In this document: piece after piece, positions 9,487 to 18,551 of the stretch
How positions within the stretch are numbered: the stretch's first letter is position 1
Layout: every line of letters starts with the position of its first letter
NCBI GenBank assembly: GCA_017347445.1
Contig: AP021856.1
Span: 2,674,613-2,738,612, forward strand
Length of the DNA stretch: 64,000 nucleotides
From: Candidatus Brocadia pituitae
Lineage (GTDB): Bacteria; Planctomycetota; Brocadiia; Brocadiales; Brocadiaceae
Direction of reading: 5' to 3'
The notes under the pieces: generated by a model
The model's input: the letters and a program-made list of their open reading frames with translations, nothing else
Told to the model about the DNA's origin: nothing
Database searches by the model: none
Program-made: the position numbers and the translations under genes

Positions 9487-10542
9487 TTGATATTAGAATA
9501 TGATGTGGTAGTTGTGGGCGCCGGGCCTTCTGGTGCAGCCGCAGCAAGAGGACTGGTTAATGAAGGATTCAACGTCCTTGTAATAGAAAAAAAGAAACTT
9601 CCCCGGTATAAGATCTGTTCAGGCATTATCTTCAAGAAATCACAGGATATCACCAGAAAACATTTTGGTGAAATTCCTCATACAGCGTATGCTACTCCAA
9701 ATTTTTTAAAAGGAGTAAGGTTTTGGGACAAACACGGACACTTTACCGATTGGCCTTTCAGCAAAGAAGGAGATGGCGCACCCAATATATGGCGGTCTGA
9801 GTATGATTCCTGGCTTATTAAAAAATCAGGAGCAGAAGTCTGGGATTGTTGCAACCTGAAGGGATTTATCACTTCAGCCAATCATGTATCGCTGGAATGT
9901 CATCTTACCTCCAGGAACGAAAATAAAGAGATACAATGCCGGTACCTAATAAGCGCAGAAGGCAGCCGCTCTTTTATCAGGGCAACCCTTGATCCCGAGT
10001 TTGAAAAAAACCTGAAATGGTTTATCGCATATCAGCATTACTATGAAGGACACTCTGAAATAGATCCTTATTTTTATCATGGTTTTTTCGATTCCCAATA
10101 CGGTGACGTATATGCATGGTTTAATGTAAAGGACGGGTTACAAATTTTCGGTACTGCGGTAATAAGGGGTGTTAAGCTGTATGCTTACCTGAACAATTAT
10201 ACGAAAATGCTGGAAAACAAGTTTGGTTTACGGCTCAGAAAACTGGTAAGAAAAGCCGGATGCCTGGGTAACGATATGTGCACAACGGGCAGGTTTTATT
10301 TGGGAAAGGAAAATGTGCTGCTGGTTGGGGAAGCCGCAGGATTTCTCAATGCCTTTGGCGAAGGGATTTCATGCGCATTGTCAACCGGACTATCCGCAGC
10401 AGAGGCAATAAGTAAAAGTATATCATCAGGAGATGATACGCTTGCGCTGTATACCGAATTAACAAAGCTGGAGAGAAGACAGACCGTTGTGTCATGGAAG
10501 TTAGGCGCTAAGATCGCTGGAAGAAATCTCATGCCCTTATAA
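9487..10542 (+). CDS. FAD-dependent oxidoreductase, geranylgeranyl reductase-like
   Basis: A 351-residue flavoprotein of the class that reduces prenyl chains or hydroxylates aromatic substrates. The dinucleotide-binding motif VVVGAGPSGAAAARG is at residues 8-22, and the C-terminal FAD-contact motif LLVGEAAGFLNAFGEGI is clear. The start is a TTG preceded by AAGGAGA at nine bases; no ATG fits the family's N-terminus better. It stands alone between two spacer regions. The substrate cannot be read from sequence; membrane-lipid isoprenoid reduction is one option, and a role with the downstream isoprenoid-related uppP is only suggestive. Confidence 0.85.
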   Translation: MILEYDVVVVGAGPSGAAAARGLVNEGFNVLVIEKKKLPRYKICSGIIFKKSQDITRKHFGEIPHTAYATPNFLKGVRFWDKHGHFTDWPFSKEGDGAPNIWRSEYDSWLIKKSGAEVWDCCNLKGFITSANHVSLECHLTSRNENKEIQCRYLISAEGSRSFIRATLDPEFEKNLKWFIAYQHYYEGHSEIDPYFYHGFFDSQYGDVYAWFNVKDGLQIFGTAVIRGVKLYAYLNNYTKMLENKFGLRLRKLVRKAGCLGNDMCTTGRFYLGKENVLLVGEAAGFLNAFGEGISCALSTGLSAAEAISKSISSGDDTLALYTELTKLERRQTVVSWKLGAKIAGRNLMPL

Positions 10543-10940
10543 CGAGATGTAGACGAAGATTCCGATTCAACACAGGTGCATTTGAAAGTTGAGATTCTTC
10601 GGTTGTTTTGCTCTTTCGCTTTACTCAGGACATGCCCTCAGAATAATTAAGGAATACAAAAATTTGTCATTCTGAGCGAAACGAAGAACCTAATTTAAAT
10701 GTATAGGGATTTCAAACCGATAATTTCCCCTCTAGAAAAAGGGGATTAAGGGGTGTGTACACCTGCCATAACACACCCCCCGGCCCCTCTTGATAGAGGG
10801 GAGGTTAAATGTCACTACCGAGGGCAGCCTAATTTAATGTTTAGGAATTTCAATTACCCCCCTGTTTCCCCCCGTTTACGGGGGGAAACAGGGGGGAAAG
10901 TAGCCGAAGGCCTAATTTACATCACGAAAGGAATGAACGC
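10543..10940. other. Intergenic repeat cluster
   Basis: No gene. It contains a GTCATTCTGAGCG-type dispersed repeat piece (about 10664-10680), the second copy of the C/G-rich palindromic repeat (10723-10807) and a G/C hairpin at about 10857-10900 made of CCCCCCTGTTTCCCCCCG and its complement. Confidence 0.65.
10723..10807. repeat. C/G-rich palindromic dispersed repeat, copy 2
   Basis: This matches the element at 2372-2460 in inverted orientation: CCCCTCTAG then GGGGATTAAGGGGTGTGTAC then ATAACACACCCCCCGGCCCC then TAGAGGGG. The central spacer is the main difference between the copies. No coding sequence is associated. Confidence 0.8.
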
Positions 10941-11714
10941 ATGACTTATCTGGAGGCGCTGATGCTTGCAATTATCGAGGGAATTACCGAGTTTTTACCA
11001 ATTTCATCAACCGGCCATATGGTTATTGCCTCTGACTTTATGGGTATCAGTAATAACGCCCTTACGAAAAATTTTGTAATCGTCATTCAGCTTGGCGCTA
11101 TTTTATCAGTGGTAGTACTTTACTGGCGCAAGTTTCTGACCTCGTTCCGGTTTTATGCAAAACTTGCCTTTGCCTTCCTGCCTGCGGCAATTGCAGGTTT
11201 TTTTCTGGAAGATTATATTGATCTTTTATTAGCAAACATCTGGGTGGTAGTTGCCTCACTTATCCTGGGTGGGATTATTCTGATCTTTGCAGATCGATGG
11301 TTTCGGCATGCTGAAGGCACGGAGGAACAGGAGATATCATGGTTCCAGGGCTTTAAAATCGGCTGCTTTCAGTGCATTGCTATGATTCCCGGAGTATCCC
11401 GGTCGGCTGCAACGATCATTGGAGGAATGGCGGTAGGACTTAACCGGAGAACCGCTGCCGAATTTTCCTTTTTTCTTGCCGTTCCAACCATGCTTGGCGC
11501 CAGCACAAAGAAGATGATGGACTCTTACAAGACGATCCAAAATCATGACATTGCTATCCTTGCCTTCGGCAGTTTTGTGGCTTTTCTTGTGGCTATGGTT
11601 GCCATCAGGGCATTTATCGGCTTCCTGAAGCAACATGGTTTTAAGTGGTTTGGCTATTATCGTATTATTTTCGGGATGGCAATTGCTCTTATTACGATCC
11701 TCATGAATCTTTGA
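10941..11714 (+). CDS. uppP: Undecaprenyl-diphosphatase
   Basis: A 257-residue polytopic membrane enzyme that recycles undecaprenyl pyrophosphate to the monophosphate lipid carrier used for peptidoglycan and polysaccharide export. Both family signatures are present: EGITEFLPISSTGH at 13-26 and PGVSRSAATI near 155. Length and hydrophobic profile match the BacA/UppP family. The ATG follows GGAATGAACGC, a weak ribosome site. It is transcribed alone after a repeat-rich spacer. Confidence 0.96.
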   Translation: MTYLEALMLAIIEGITEFLPISSTGHMVIASDFMGISNNALTKNFVIVIQLGAILSVVVLYWRKFLTSFRFYAKLAFAFLPAAIAGFFLEDYIDLLLANIWVVVASLILGGIILIFADRWFRHAEGTEEQEISWFQGFKIGCFQCIAMIPGVSRSAATIIGGMAVGLNRRTAAEFSFFLAVPTMLGASTKKMMDSYKTIQNHDIAILAFGSFVAFLVAMVAIRAFIGFLKQHGFKWFGYYRIIFGMAIALITILMNL

Positions 11715-11747
11715 TTCATGGCAGACTTGTTCATAGGACACGCCATT

Positions 11748-12011
11748 CTACAAAGATTCGATTCTGCCATAGATTTCTGAGAGTGGAATCGATGGCTCCG
11801 GTCCGATTATCGAAAGATTAGCATTTGCATCATCTTCCCTGTGAGGAGTAAATTTTTGCCTGCCGGTACCCTTCTTTTCTTTTGAGATAATCATTATTTC
11901 ATTCACCCAATTGAAAACCCTCTTCCCGCGGGTAACTATGAGTAAAAGTCTTTCTCCCATATATTTTATCAACCCCATCTCCATAACAATTTTATTGTCT
12001 CGTTCAATCAT
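11748..12011 (-). CDS. Hypothetical protein, 87 residues
   Basis: A small mixed-charge protein, with an N-terminal half rich in hydrophobic strands (LLLIVTRGKRVFNWVNEIMII) and a polar C-terminal half. AAAGGA lies upstream of the ATG, although somewhat far (13 bases). It is convergent with uppP. I recognise no family; coding is judged from composition and the ribosome site only. Confidence 0.45.
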   Translation of the reverse strand: MIERDNKIVMEMGLIKYMGERLLLIVTRGKRVFNWVNEIMIISKEKKGTGRQKFTPHREDDANANLSIIGPEPSIPLSEIYGRIESL

Positions 12012-12313
12012 GGTTATTATATTCCTTTCAATAAGTTACGTGAATAGGCTGTTTCCTCACTAGCGATAAGCATACCTATTATTGCAACAAAACAACAAAT
12101 AATTTATAACTGCTGCTGTTTTAGTAACTTATAATAGGAATTAATAAATAATTGACGAATTGTCTGGCAGGCATCCGGTTGAGCATGTCGTCAATTTCAA
12201 TGTTATGTCGTATAATTAAACATCTGATTTTTATAATGCTATACGTAGTCAATCTTAAGACAAACATTCGGGCATGTGGACGTGCTGGTAATTTGCCGTA
12301 GCGGAGTGATATA
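12012..12313. other. Spacer without supported gene
   Basis: AT-rich sequence between two minus-strand genes. A 66-codon open frame is present on the minus strand, but its composition does not look coding. I saw no strong terminator or RNA motif. Confidence 0.45.
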
Positions 12314-12730
12314 TTACTCATCCATAGTAAATGGGTCGTCGATTACTGTCCCATGGAATTTTTCCGCATGGGTAAGGGCATCCTGGCGTTGCTGAAAGAC
12401 ATGGATACGGTTATCATTCGTTTCGTTAGTAATAAGCTCACTCTCAACAAAATACGCCATGTATGAGTCAATCTTCTTGCCCCTGATTTCATCAACAACG
12501 ACAACGTGATCAATCACTTGATGGTTGTTTTTAAACCATTGTACTGCGCAATAGATGGAACAATATTTTTTTACAGAACGGTCACGCAGGACAATATCCA
12601 CCTCATAGATAGGTGGCACAGCAGAACCGTCGAACGCACATCGGGGGCTTCTCAGGAATTTTTGATACGCTACCCCGCCCAGCGCAACAATAATACTAAT
12701 AACGAGTCCAATCCAGATTTTTTTTGTCAT
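12314..12730 (-). CDS. NosL-like membrane-anchored protein
   Basis: A 138-residue protein from the chosen start, with one N-terminal membrane anchor (IWIGLVISIIVALGGVAY). It has a pattern reminiscent of NosL/NosL-like copper-binding lipoproteins: CAFDG, a polar strand segment, then KKYCSIYCAVQWF, and a C-terminal part with YFVESE. The ATG at 12730 overlaps the stop of the upstream gene (ATGA), which fixes the start and shows translational coupling. NosL delivers copper to nitrous oxide reductase; here no nos genes are present, so a metal or redox role tied to the ABC transporter is the better guess. The family match is by eye and moderate. Confidence 0.7.
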   Translation of the reverse strand: MTKKIWIGLVISIIVALGGVAYQKFLRSPRCAFDGSAVPPIYEVDIVLRDRSVKKYCSIYCAVQWFKNNHQVIDHVVVVDEIRGKKIDSYMAYFVESELITNETNDNRIHVFQQRQDALTHAEKFHGTVIDDPFTMDE

Positions 12731-13752
12731 GTAAATATCAGATGTATCGTTACCATCATAAGAGATGCAAGCAGGCAAAAAGCAGACAAGCCATTTACCT
12801 TCTTTAAAAGATGCTCAGTTACCGGCTGTGTCTCCGCATTCATGCAAAGCATATGCAAAATACCCATCCACCCAATTGCAAAAGTGCCAATGACAAACAA
12901 CCCAAGCATAACCGGTGCGTCAGGTACCACCCCTTTCCCCATAAAACAGTAGATACAATGATGATAAGGAAGTTGCATGAGTCTCGGGATAATATTTTCA
13001 ATAAGCGTATAAATAACTACCGGAATATTGACAACTCCTACGATAGCCATGCTATACACAACAATTTTTTTGCTGAATGCAGTAAATGAAAGCCACTTTT
13101 TGGAAAGCAATAGAAATAACAAGGCAATCAGTATAATGTTTATCAGATAGTACAGCACAAACAATATCTTTTGAAAGTGTATTCCAAAAATGGCCTGGGG
13201 GATCATGGCTGAAGGCCTTAGGGGCACATCAAAGAAGGTGGCACAACAGGAGACAGACATCAATGGCTTCATACGGAGTACATAAGAGATGTCGGCAATA
13301 CTATCAGCAAGCAGTACGCCGCAAGCGACGAGGAGAAAACACAAGTTCCGCCTGGCAAGCGGCGACGTGGGTGCAGCTTTATCAACGTAATAACACAGCA
13401 GCCAGCCCCCCATGATGAAAAAAGAGATGGGCTTAATGATCTGTAAGAAGGTAACTGCAGAAGGAAGAATTTGTGTAACACCAAACATGCACATTGCGCC
13501 GGGCACTTCTGGCACAAAACTCTGAAGCATAAAGTAAAACCACGGCCAGGCAAGCATCCTTACCGAAAGGATCATACATGCCAGGAGAAATACCAGATAA
13601 CCCCTCTCTTCAAATTTACTCTTTGTCTCCAACGACATCGCAGATGCAAAATAAAGAAGCATTCTTAAGGCTGCATAAAACAAAAATCCGCCTAAGAAGA
13701 GCGACACAAAGGCAACAAACAGCATGATAAGGGTATAAATATTAATAATCAT
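12727..13752 (-). CDS. Polytopic membrane protein with Cys motifs, ABC operon
   Basis: A 341-residue protein with about eight to nine membrane helices. Notable features are a CC pair in a loop (SVSCCATFF) and a HHCIYCFMGKG motif, which could bind a metal or haem. It starts in overlap with the preceding ATPase gene (ATG at 13752, ATPase stop at 13749) and ends in overlap with the NosL-like gene. I do not recognise a named family. Context suggests a membrane partner of the FtsX-type transporter and the NosL-like protein, perhaps in metal or thiol handling. Confidence 0.72.
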   Translation of the reverse strand: MIINIYTLIMLFVAFVSLFLGGFLFYAALRMLLYFASAMSLETKSKFEERGYLVFLLACMILSVRMLAWPWFYFMLQSFVPEVPGAMCMFGVTQILPSAVTFLQIIKPISFFIMGGWLLCYYVDKAAPTSPLARRNLCFLLVACGVLLADSIADISYVLRMKPLMSVSCCATFFDVPLRPSAMIPQAIFGIHFQKILFVLYYLINIILIALLFLLLSKKWLSFTAFSKKIVVYSMAIVGVVNIPVVIYTLIENIIPRLMQLPYHHCIYCFMGKGVVPDAPVMLGLFVIGTFAIGWMGILHMLCMNAETQPVTEHLLKKVNGLSAFCLLASLMMVTIHLIFT

Positions 13753-14411
13753 TCAATCCTGCCGTTTTTCATTTTAAATACTACATCGGCAACCTTTTCA
13801 AACATTGCATCGTGGGTAGCGACAAGAATGGTAACCCCGCGTACCTTTAGTTCATCCAATAATTCTCGTATCTGGACGCTGGTTTCTTCATCAATATTCG
13901 ATGTCGGTTCATCAGCAATAATAATTTCTGGATTATTTATCAGCGCCCGGGCAATAGCTACGCGCTGCTGTTGACCTCCACTGAGTTCCTCTGATGTGTG
14001 GTCTAACCGGTCGCCAAGCCCCATCTTTTCTAAAAGCAATCTTGCCCTTTCAAACCGCTCCTTATAACCGATTCCCCGCGGGACAAGCGGATAAGCAACA
14101 TTCTCCCAGCTCGTAAGCCTCGGAATGAGATGAAAGTCCTGAAAGATAAAACCGATCTTTTCACGCCGCAGCCGTGCAAGGGCAATATCGGAAAATGGGG
14201 TAATCTCTTCTCCATACAGAAACACCTTACCCGCAGTAGGCCTGTCCAAAGTACCCATGATATTCAGCAGGGTCGTCTTCCCGGAGCCAGATGGGCCGTT
14301 GAATACCACAAAGCTATTTTTCGGAATGGTTACGTTAATATCATATATAGCTCGTATCTCGTATTGTGAAGAATGGCTATAGGACTTACAAAGATGTTCT
14401 GTTCGAATCAT
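13749..14411 (-). CDS. ABC transporter ATP-binding protein, LolD/MacB type
   Basis: A 220-residue nucleotide-binding subunit. Walker A GPSGSGKT is at 39-46, the signature is LSGGQQQRVAIARAL and Walker B is IIIADEPT, followed by the switch histidine in ATHD. Length and the Q-rich signature are typical of LolD/FtsE/MacB ATPases, which power mechanotransmission rather than classic transport. It begins immediately after the stop of the permease gene, forming the second gene of a tightly packed four-gene operon. Confidence 0.93.
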   Translation of the reverse strand: MIRTEHLCKSYSHSSQYEIRAIYDINVTIPKNSFVVFNGPSGSGKTTLLNIMGTLDRPTAGKVFLYGEEITPFSDIALARLRREKIGFIFQDFHLIPRLTSWENVAYPLVPRGIGYKERFERARLLLEKMGLGDRLDHTSEELSGGQQQRVAIARALINNPEIIIADEPTSNIDEETSVQIRELLDELKVRGVTILVATHDAMFEKVADVVFKMKNGRIE

Positions 14412-15560
14412 TTATTTCATCAACACAACCGGTGACGTCGTTGATGCCCTCCAGGAAGAATAGACACTTCCAACCATGGTCAGGAGAAAGGCAAAGAAGA
14501 AACTGAGGAGGCAGGGCAAGGGTAAAAACCTTGCAGGCAGGGTAAATTTGGGCAACATGGTGATCTCTGCTATAAAAAACTGCGCAATAAACGTACCGTT
14601 AAAACCCTTCACCCAAAGGATGGATAGCACTATGGCTATGGTCGCACCCAGGAAGCTAATGAGTAGTTGTTCCATGGAAATAAGTTCTAATACCTCCAGC
14701 GTCTGCCAGCCGGTAGCCTTCATGATACCAATCTCTCTTTTTCGTTCAGACAATCCAAAACCAGAGGCAACCAGAATGGCAGGCACTCCCAATGCAAAAG
14801 AAACGACATATAAGGCGCTAAAGATGCCTTCCTTAAGCATAAATCCTTTTTTAACATATAACTCTACCATCTGTTTGTCTTGCAGCCGGTAGGCTTCATG
14901 CTGAAAGATATCGTACACATCAGTCGCAATCTCCGAATTATGCCCAGGCAGGGTATAAATTTGTATGTCCGTAGCGACATCCTGCTTACCAAACAACTCC
15001 CCGGCATCCCTGAAGGACATGAATATCATTGAAGCGCCCCAGATACTGGAGTCTGAGGAAAAGAAACCCACCACCGTAAAGACCTTGCGCTGCTGGCAGC
15101 GCATACTGAACTGGTCACCAAGATTTAAGCGAAAGTGCTTTGCTAATTCATGGCCTACGACAACCTCATTTGCATTATCAAAAATCCTGCCTGAGATACA
15201 GGATACTGAGACAGGGAGGTCTTCTTTATCAATACCAACGATAACTGCCAGTTTATTCTGCAAAAATCCCCGGCCAATAATCCGTGGTATCGCCTTGGTA
15301 ACTCCAAAGATCTTTTTAATCTCGTCCAGGTATTTCAAGGGAATAGCTGAATTTCTGCCAAATTCGTCATAGGTCAGGTAAAGATCGGCACCGGCATTTA
15401 CGGAGATGAGCGATTGCTCCCGTACCCCTTCAGAGATGGCAATGGCGGTTATGAAAGGAGAAAGGATGGCAATAAGACAAAGACAGACGACAACCGTCTT
15501 TGCCTTGTGTCGCAACAAGTTTTCCGTTGCCAGGAATAATAAATTTAAATGTCTATTCAT
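14412..15560 (-). CDS. FtsX/MacB-type ABC permease
   Basis: A 382-residue permease with the FtsX layout: one N-terminal helix (TVVVCLCLIAILSPFITAIA), a large periplasmic domain (about 45-245), then three C-terminal helices and the KREIGIMKATGW cytoplasmic loop typical of this family. It pairs with the following ATPase. MacB and LolCE relatives move lipoproteins, peptides or siderophores across the periplasm; the substrate is not evident. It is the first gene of the operon that ends with the NosL-like gene. Confidence 0.92.
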   Translation of the reverse strand: MNRHLNLLFLATENLLRHKAKTVVVCLCLIAILSPFITAIAISEGVREQSLISVNAGADLYLTYDEFGRNSAIPLKYLDEIKKIFGVTKAIPRIIGRGFLQNKLAVIVGIDKEDLPVSVSCISGRIFDNANEVVVGHELAKHFRLNLGDQFSMRCQQRKVFTVVGFFSSDSSIWGASMIFMSFRDAGELFGKQDVATDIQIYTLPGHNSEIATDVYDIFQHEAYRLQDKQMVELYVKKGFMLKEGIFSALYVVSFALGVPAILVASGFGLSERKREIGIMKATGWQTLEVLELISMEQLLISFLGATIAIVLSILWVKGFNGTFIAQFFIAEITMLPKFTLPARFLPLPCLLSFFFAFLLTMVGSVYSSWRASTTSPVVLMK

Positions 15561-15727
15561 GTTTTAAGATTAAAATGGCATTATAGGAAACACACACCTG
15601 ATAAGAAAAAGTATCTCAGATTATATGGAAAACATCTTTATATATTCAATGGAATTATGGTAACCGGACATACATTATATCTTACGATACCATGCCGGTA
15701 AATTGATAAAAATAAATGGTGCGTTGA

Positions 15728-15916
15728 ATGATTTTGGTAAGGAATGGAATTTATGGGCGTACAAATGCAAAAGCATATTTAAAAAACCCTAAAATGCCGA
15801 AGCTAAAACCTGTAGATGTTGACGCAATGGCGGTTTCAAGGGCAATGCATCTGTGTATACCTGAGCATATAAGAATTCAACTGGAGTTAGACGAAATTGA
15901 TAAAAATGAATGTTAG
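15728..15916 (+). CDS. Small ORF ahead of the subtilase gene
   Basis: A possible 62-residue protein; a shorter form could start at an internal ATG at 15794. The C-terminal part (PVDVDAMAVSRAMHLCIPEH) has protein-like composition. It ends 34 bases before the protease start and so could be co-transcribed. No family is recognised, and it has no signal peptide. A decayed or fortuitous frame is the alternative. Confidence 0.38.
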   Translation: MILVRNGIYGRTNAKAYLKNPKMPKLKPVDVDAMAVSRAMHLCIPEHIRIQLELDEIDKNEC

Positions 15917-15950
15917 CGCCGTAACAACTACTATCGCAAAGGAGGTTCGC

Positions 15951-18272
15951 ATGCCCAGTTCACTTAACACCAGATTGCTGACGTTAAAGTCTCTTGATAA
16001 CCTGCCCAAGCGACTCAATGCCGTGAATAAGGCAGCATTGATGCGTGCACAACAATTCCGCATAAAGACGGAACTTGATCCAGCTAAACTTGCTGAAGCA
16101 AAAAAGAAGGCTTTAGACACCGTAAAAAAAGCCAAAGCTAAAGCAGCCGCCCGGCGTCCGGTTGCCATAGCGAGAACCATAGATCAGCAAATCCAGTCTT
16201 TATTAGAGAACAGAAAGCGCATCATGCAATCATTGCAAGATGACTCCCGTCGAGCGCCAGCAGAAACCATCAAATCTTTCCTCGACCGTGCTCGACGCAA
16301 TCGGCGCAAGCTCACGCGCGCTGAGATGGCATCGCTTTTGATACGCAGCAACCACAAAGATGTCGATAGCTTCACTAACGAACTTGCAAAGATAATGGGC
16401 CTGCGCTCAGTCGGCGATATGACTGCACTCAATATCCAGACGCGCCAAGTGTCTCCTAAGCGCGATGGTATAGGGGCAGTGTATTCGGTGCGTTTACCGA
16501 TCAAACGAAGTAGTGTAGTTAAGGAAATTCATAACTTCGCATGGGCCTTGCGCAAGTCTAAACGTTTCACATCAGTCAGGCCGGACGGCTCGCGCAAGAT
16601 GATGTTTCAGGTGGAATTGACTCATGCGCGACGCGCTGAGCGAGTGTTTGCATGGCCATTATTGCTTACTCGCGTGCTCGAAGCCCATGCGCTGCAGCCA
16701 CAACCAAATGGACGAAGATTCGGTGAAGGGATCGTCATCGCTCATCCCGATACCGGTTGGGCGCCTCATCCGCAATACAACGAGAATCGCATCGATATGG
16801 TTGGAGCACGGCGTTTCAATGCCGGAACCGAAACTGCCGGTGGGCAAGCAGCCCGTCACTCGATCCGTCTTGATGACCTCGGAATTTTTGGTATAACACA
16901 CGGCACAGGGGCCGGTTCCGTGATTATCGGTGGCACTGGTATTGGAGATGGCAGTTCTGAGATTCCCGAGGATGAGCTTGTATTCCCTGAGGTAGCTGGT
17001 TTTCGTGTGTATTTAGGGCTAAGGAATCCTATTGATCCCAATGGTGCACTAACTGGCGTTGCGCCAATGGCTACAGTGCGACCGATCAAGTTCATAGACG
17101 ATACATGGGGAGATATCGATAGCACCGGTCTGAACGGCATCAGCGTTGTCCGTATTTTCGATGAGGATCTCGTCGCTGCGATCAACTACGCTCGTGCTTC
17201 TGGCGCGCACATCGTAAGCCTCAGTATCGGTGGCCTCATGCACGATAACGTCCGCGAGGCGATTAATCTTGCGGTTGAAAGCAATCTGATCATCGTGGCG
17301 GCCGCCGGCCAGACCTTCACCATGGAAGAATTTAACGAAATAAGTCAGGCTGCCGCCGGTTTAGGGATTCCGGTTGGCGATACGGTTCTTTTGCCAGCCG
17401 CTTATGCAAATGTAATCGCGGTTGCAGGTTGTTCTGCGGACGGACGCCCGTGGCACGAGAGTTTGCGGGGTCCCAACGTTGATATCACTGCACCAGCGGA
17501 TGGATTGTGGGTCGCTGAATTCGATACCGAGAGGGCAGACCAAGAGGGAAATGGCTTGCCGTTGGTTCAGGCTGCGTCTGGGACTTCCTTGTCTGCCACC
17601 TTCATGGCCGGTGTTGCAGCTCTATGGCTCGCGCACTGGGGACGGGATGAGCTGCTTAGACGGTATGCAGGAACCCCACTCGCGTGGGTTTTCAGACACC
17701 AACTACAGCGTACGGCAAACGCAGCCCATGCAAACGAATGGGATCGGACCAACTATGGCCCCGGCGTCGTCAATGTCCGCGCGCTGCTAGAGGAGCCGTT
17801 GCCAAATCTGCGTGATGTGCAGTCACCACCAGCGACAACAGCAAACGTCTTCACTGTCGCATCTGAAATACTGGGCATTCCGGCGGAGGGGAACGGTGAC
17901 GTATGGGCCATCATTAACGACTTAGTCAATTTGACCGCTGGCATGCTTGAGGCGTTTGGCGAAGCAGCGTGGGCTGCGGCGCGTGCCGTAGCGGAAACAA
18001 TGATTGGAATGGGCCAGCAAGCGCTGGAGGATTTACACGCATTCGCGGACGCGGCTGGCGGAGTCATCGATCAGACAACTCGTGAGGCCTTAGATACTGT
18101 TAGTGGCTTCGTGGAGGCAGCAGCGGAAGTAGCAGAGGATGTTGCCCAAGCTGCGGCTGAAGCAGGTGATGGTGCAGTTGATGCAGTTGTGGACTTTGCG
18201 GAAGACACTGTTGATGCGGTTGGCGAAGCCGCAGAAGACGTTGTCGATTTCCTCTTTGGGTGGGCCAGCTAA
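15951..18272 (+). CDS. Subtilisin-like S8 protease with unusual flanking domains
   Basis: A 773-residue serine protease. The catalytic triad is complete: Asp267 (HPDTGW), His317 (THGTGAG) and Ser546 (ASGTSLSATFMAG). The oxyanion-hole Asn position is not obvious. The first about 250 residues form a Lys/Arg-rich, helical extension unlike a secretion signal or common propeptide. The last about 120 residues are Ala/Glu/Asp-rich amphipathic helix repeats (AAAEVAEDVAQAAAEAG). AAAGGAGG five bases before ATG 15951 fixes the start; an earlier ATG in frame lacks such a site. The gene is visibly richer in G and C than its neighbours, suggesting acquisition by transfer. Function is unknown. Confidence 0.88.
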   Translation: MPSSLNTRLLTLKSLDNLPKRLNAVNKAALMRAQQFRIKTELDPAKLAEAKKKALDTVKKAKAKAAARRPVAIARTIDQQIQSLLENRKRIMQSLQDDSRRAPAETIKSFLDRARRNRRKLTRAEMASLLIRSNHKDVDSFTNELAKIMGLRSVGDMTALNIQTRQVSPKRDGIGAVYSVRLPIKRSSVVKEIHNFAWALRKSKRFTSVRPDGSRKMMFQVELTHARRAERVFAWPLLLTRVLEAHALQPQPNGRRFGEGIVIAHPDTGWAPHPQYNENRIDMVGARRFNAGTETAGGQAARHSIRLDDLGIFGITHGTGAGSVIIGGTGIGDGSSEIPEDELVFPEVAGFRVYLGLRNPIDPNGALTGVAPMATVRPIKFIDDTWGDIDSTGLNGISVVRIFDEDLVAAINYARASGAHIVSLSIGGLMHDNVREAINLAVESNLIIVAAAGQTFTMEEFNEISQAAAGLGIPVGDTVLLPAAYANVIAVAGCSADGRPWHESLRGPNVDITAPADGLWVAEFDTERADQEGNGLPLVQAASGTSLSATFMAGVAALWLAHWGRDELLRRYAGTPLAWVFRHQLQRTANAAHANEWDRTNYGPGVVNVRALLEEPLPNLRDVQSPPATTANVFTVASEILGIPAEGNGDVWAIINDLVNLTAGMLEAFGEAAWAAARAVAETMIGMGQQALEDLHAFADAAGGVIDQTTREALDTVSGFVEAAAEVAEDVAQAAAEAGDGAVDAVVDFAEDTVDAVGEAAEDVVDFLFGWAS

Positions 18273-18551
18273 CCACGCGTCTGAATGCTGGTGAGGCGTT
18301 AGAAACAACAGCAAAGTCGTGGCGCAGAGACCGTGCAAGTGATGTCCATCAAGGATGGTATCGGGCTCTAACAAATCGCTGAACACGGATGGTCAAAAGC
18401 GGCGATATGCCCTGCTTTTGCCCGCCAGTTATCTCAATTGCTTGCAAGTTGGCCAAAGCTAGGCGCATTCAACACAATTATGGTATCGATGGGTTCACTT
18501 TTTACCGCAGAGAACAAAGAACTGTTTCCACTGATCTAATTTCCGACCGAA
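18273..18551. other. GC-rich tail after the protease gene
   Basis: This segment keeps the higher-GC character of the protease gene up to about 18450 and then reverts to local composition. It probably came with the protease gene. No gene is supported. Confidence 0.45.

Noticed and set aside
12121-12321. 66-codon minus-strand frame
   Set aside because: No ribosome site, and the composition looks non-coding; it overlaps the end of the NosL-like gene.
18298-18373. GTTAGAA and TCTAAC motifs resembling integron attC core sites
   Set aside because: The order and the first base of the inverse core do not fit, and no integrase or cassette array is present.
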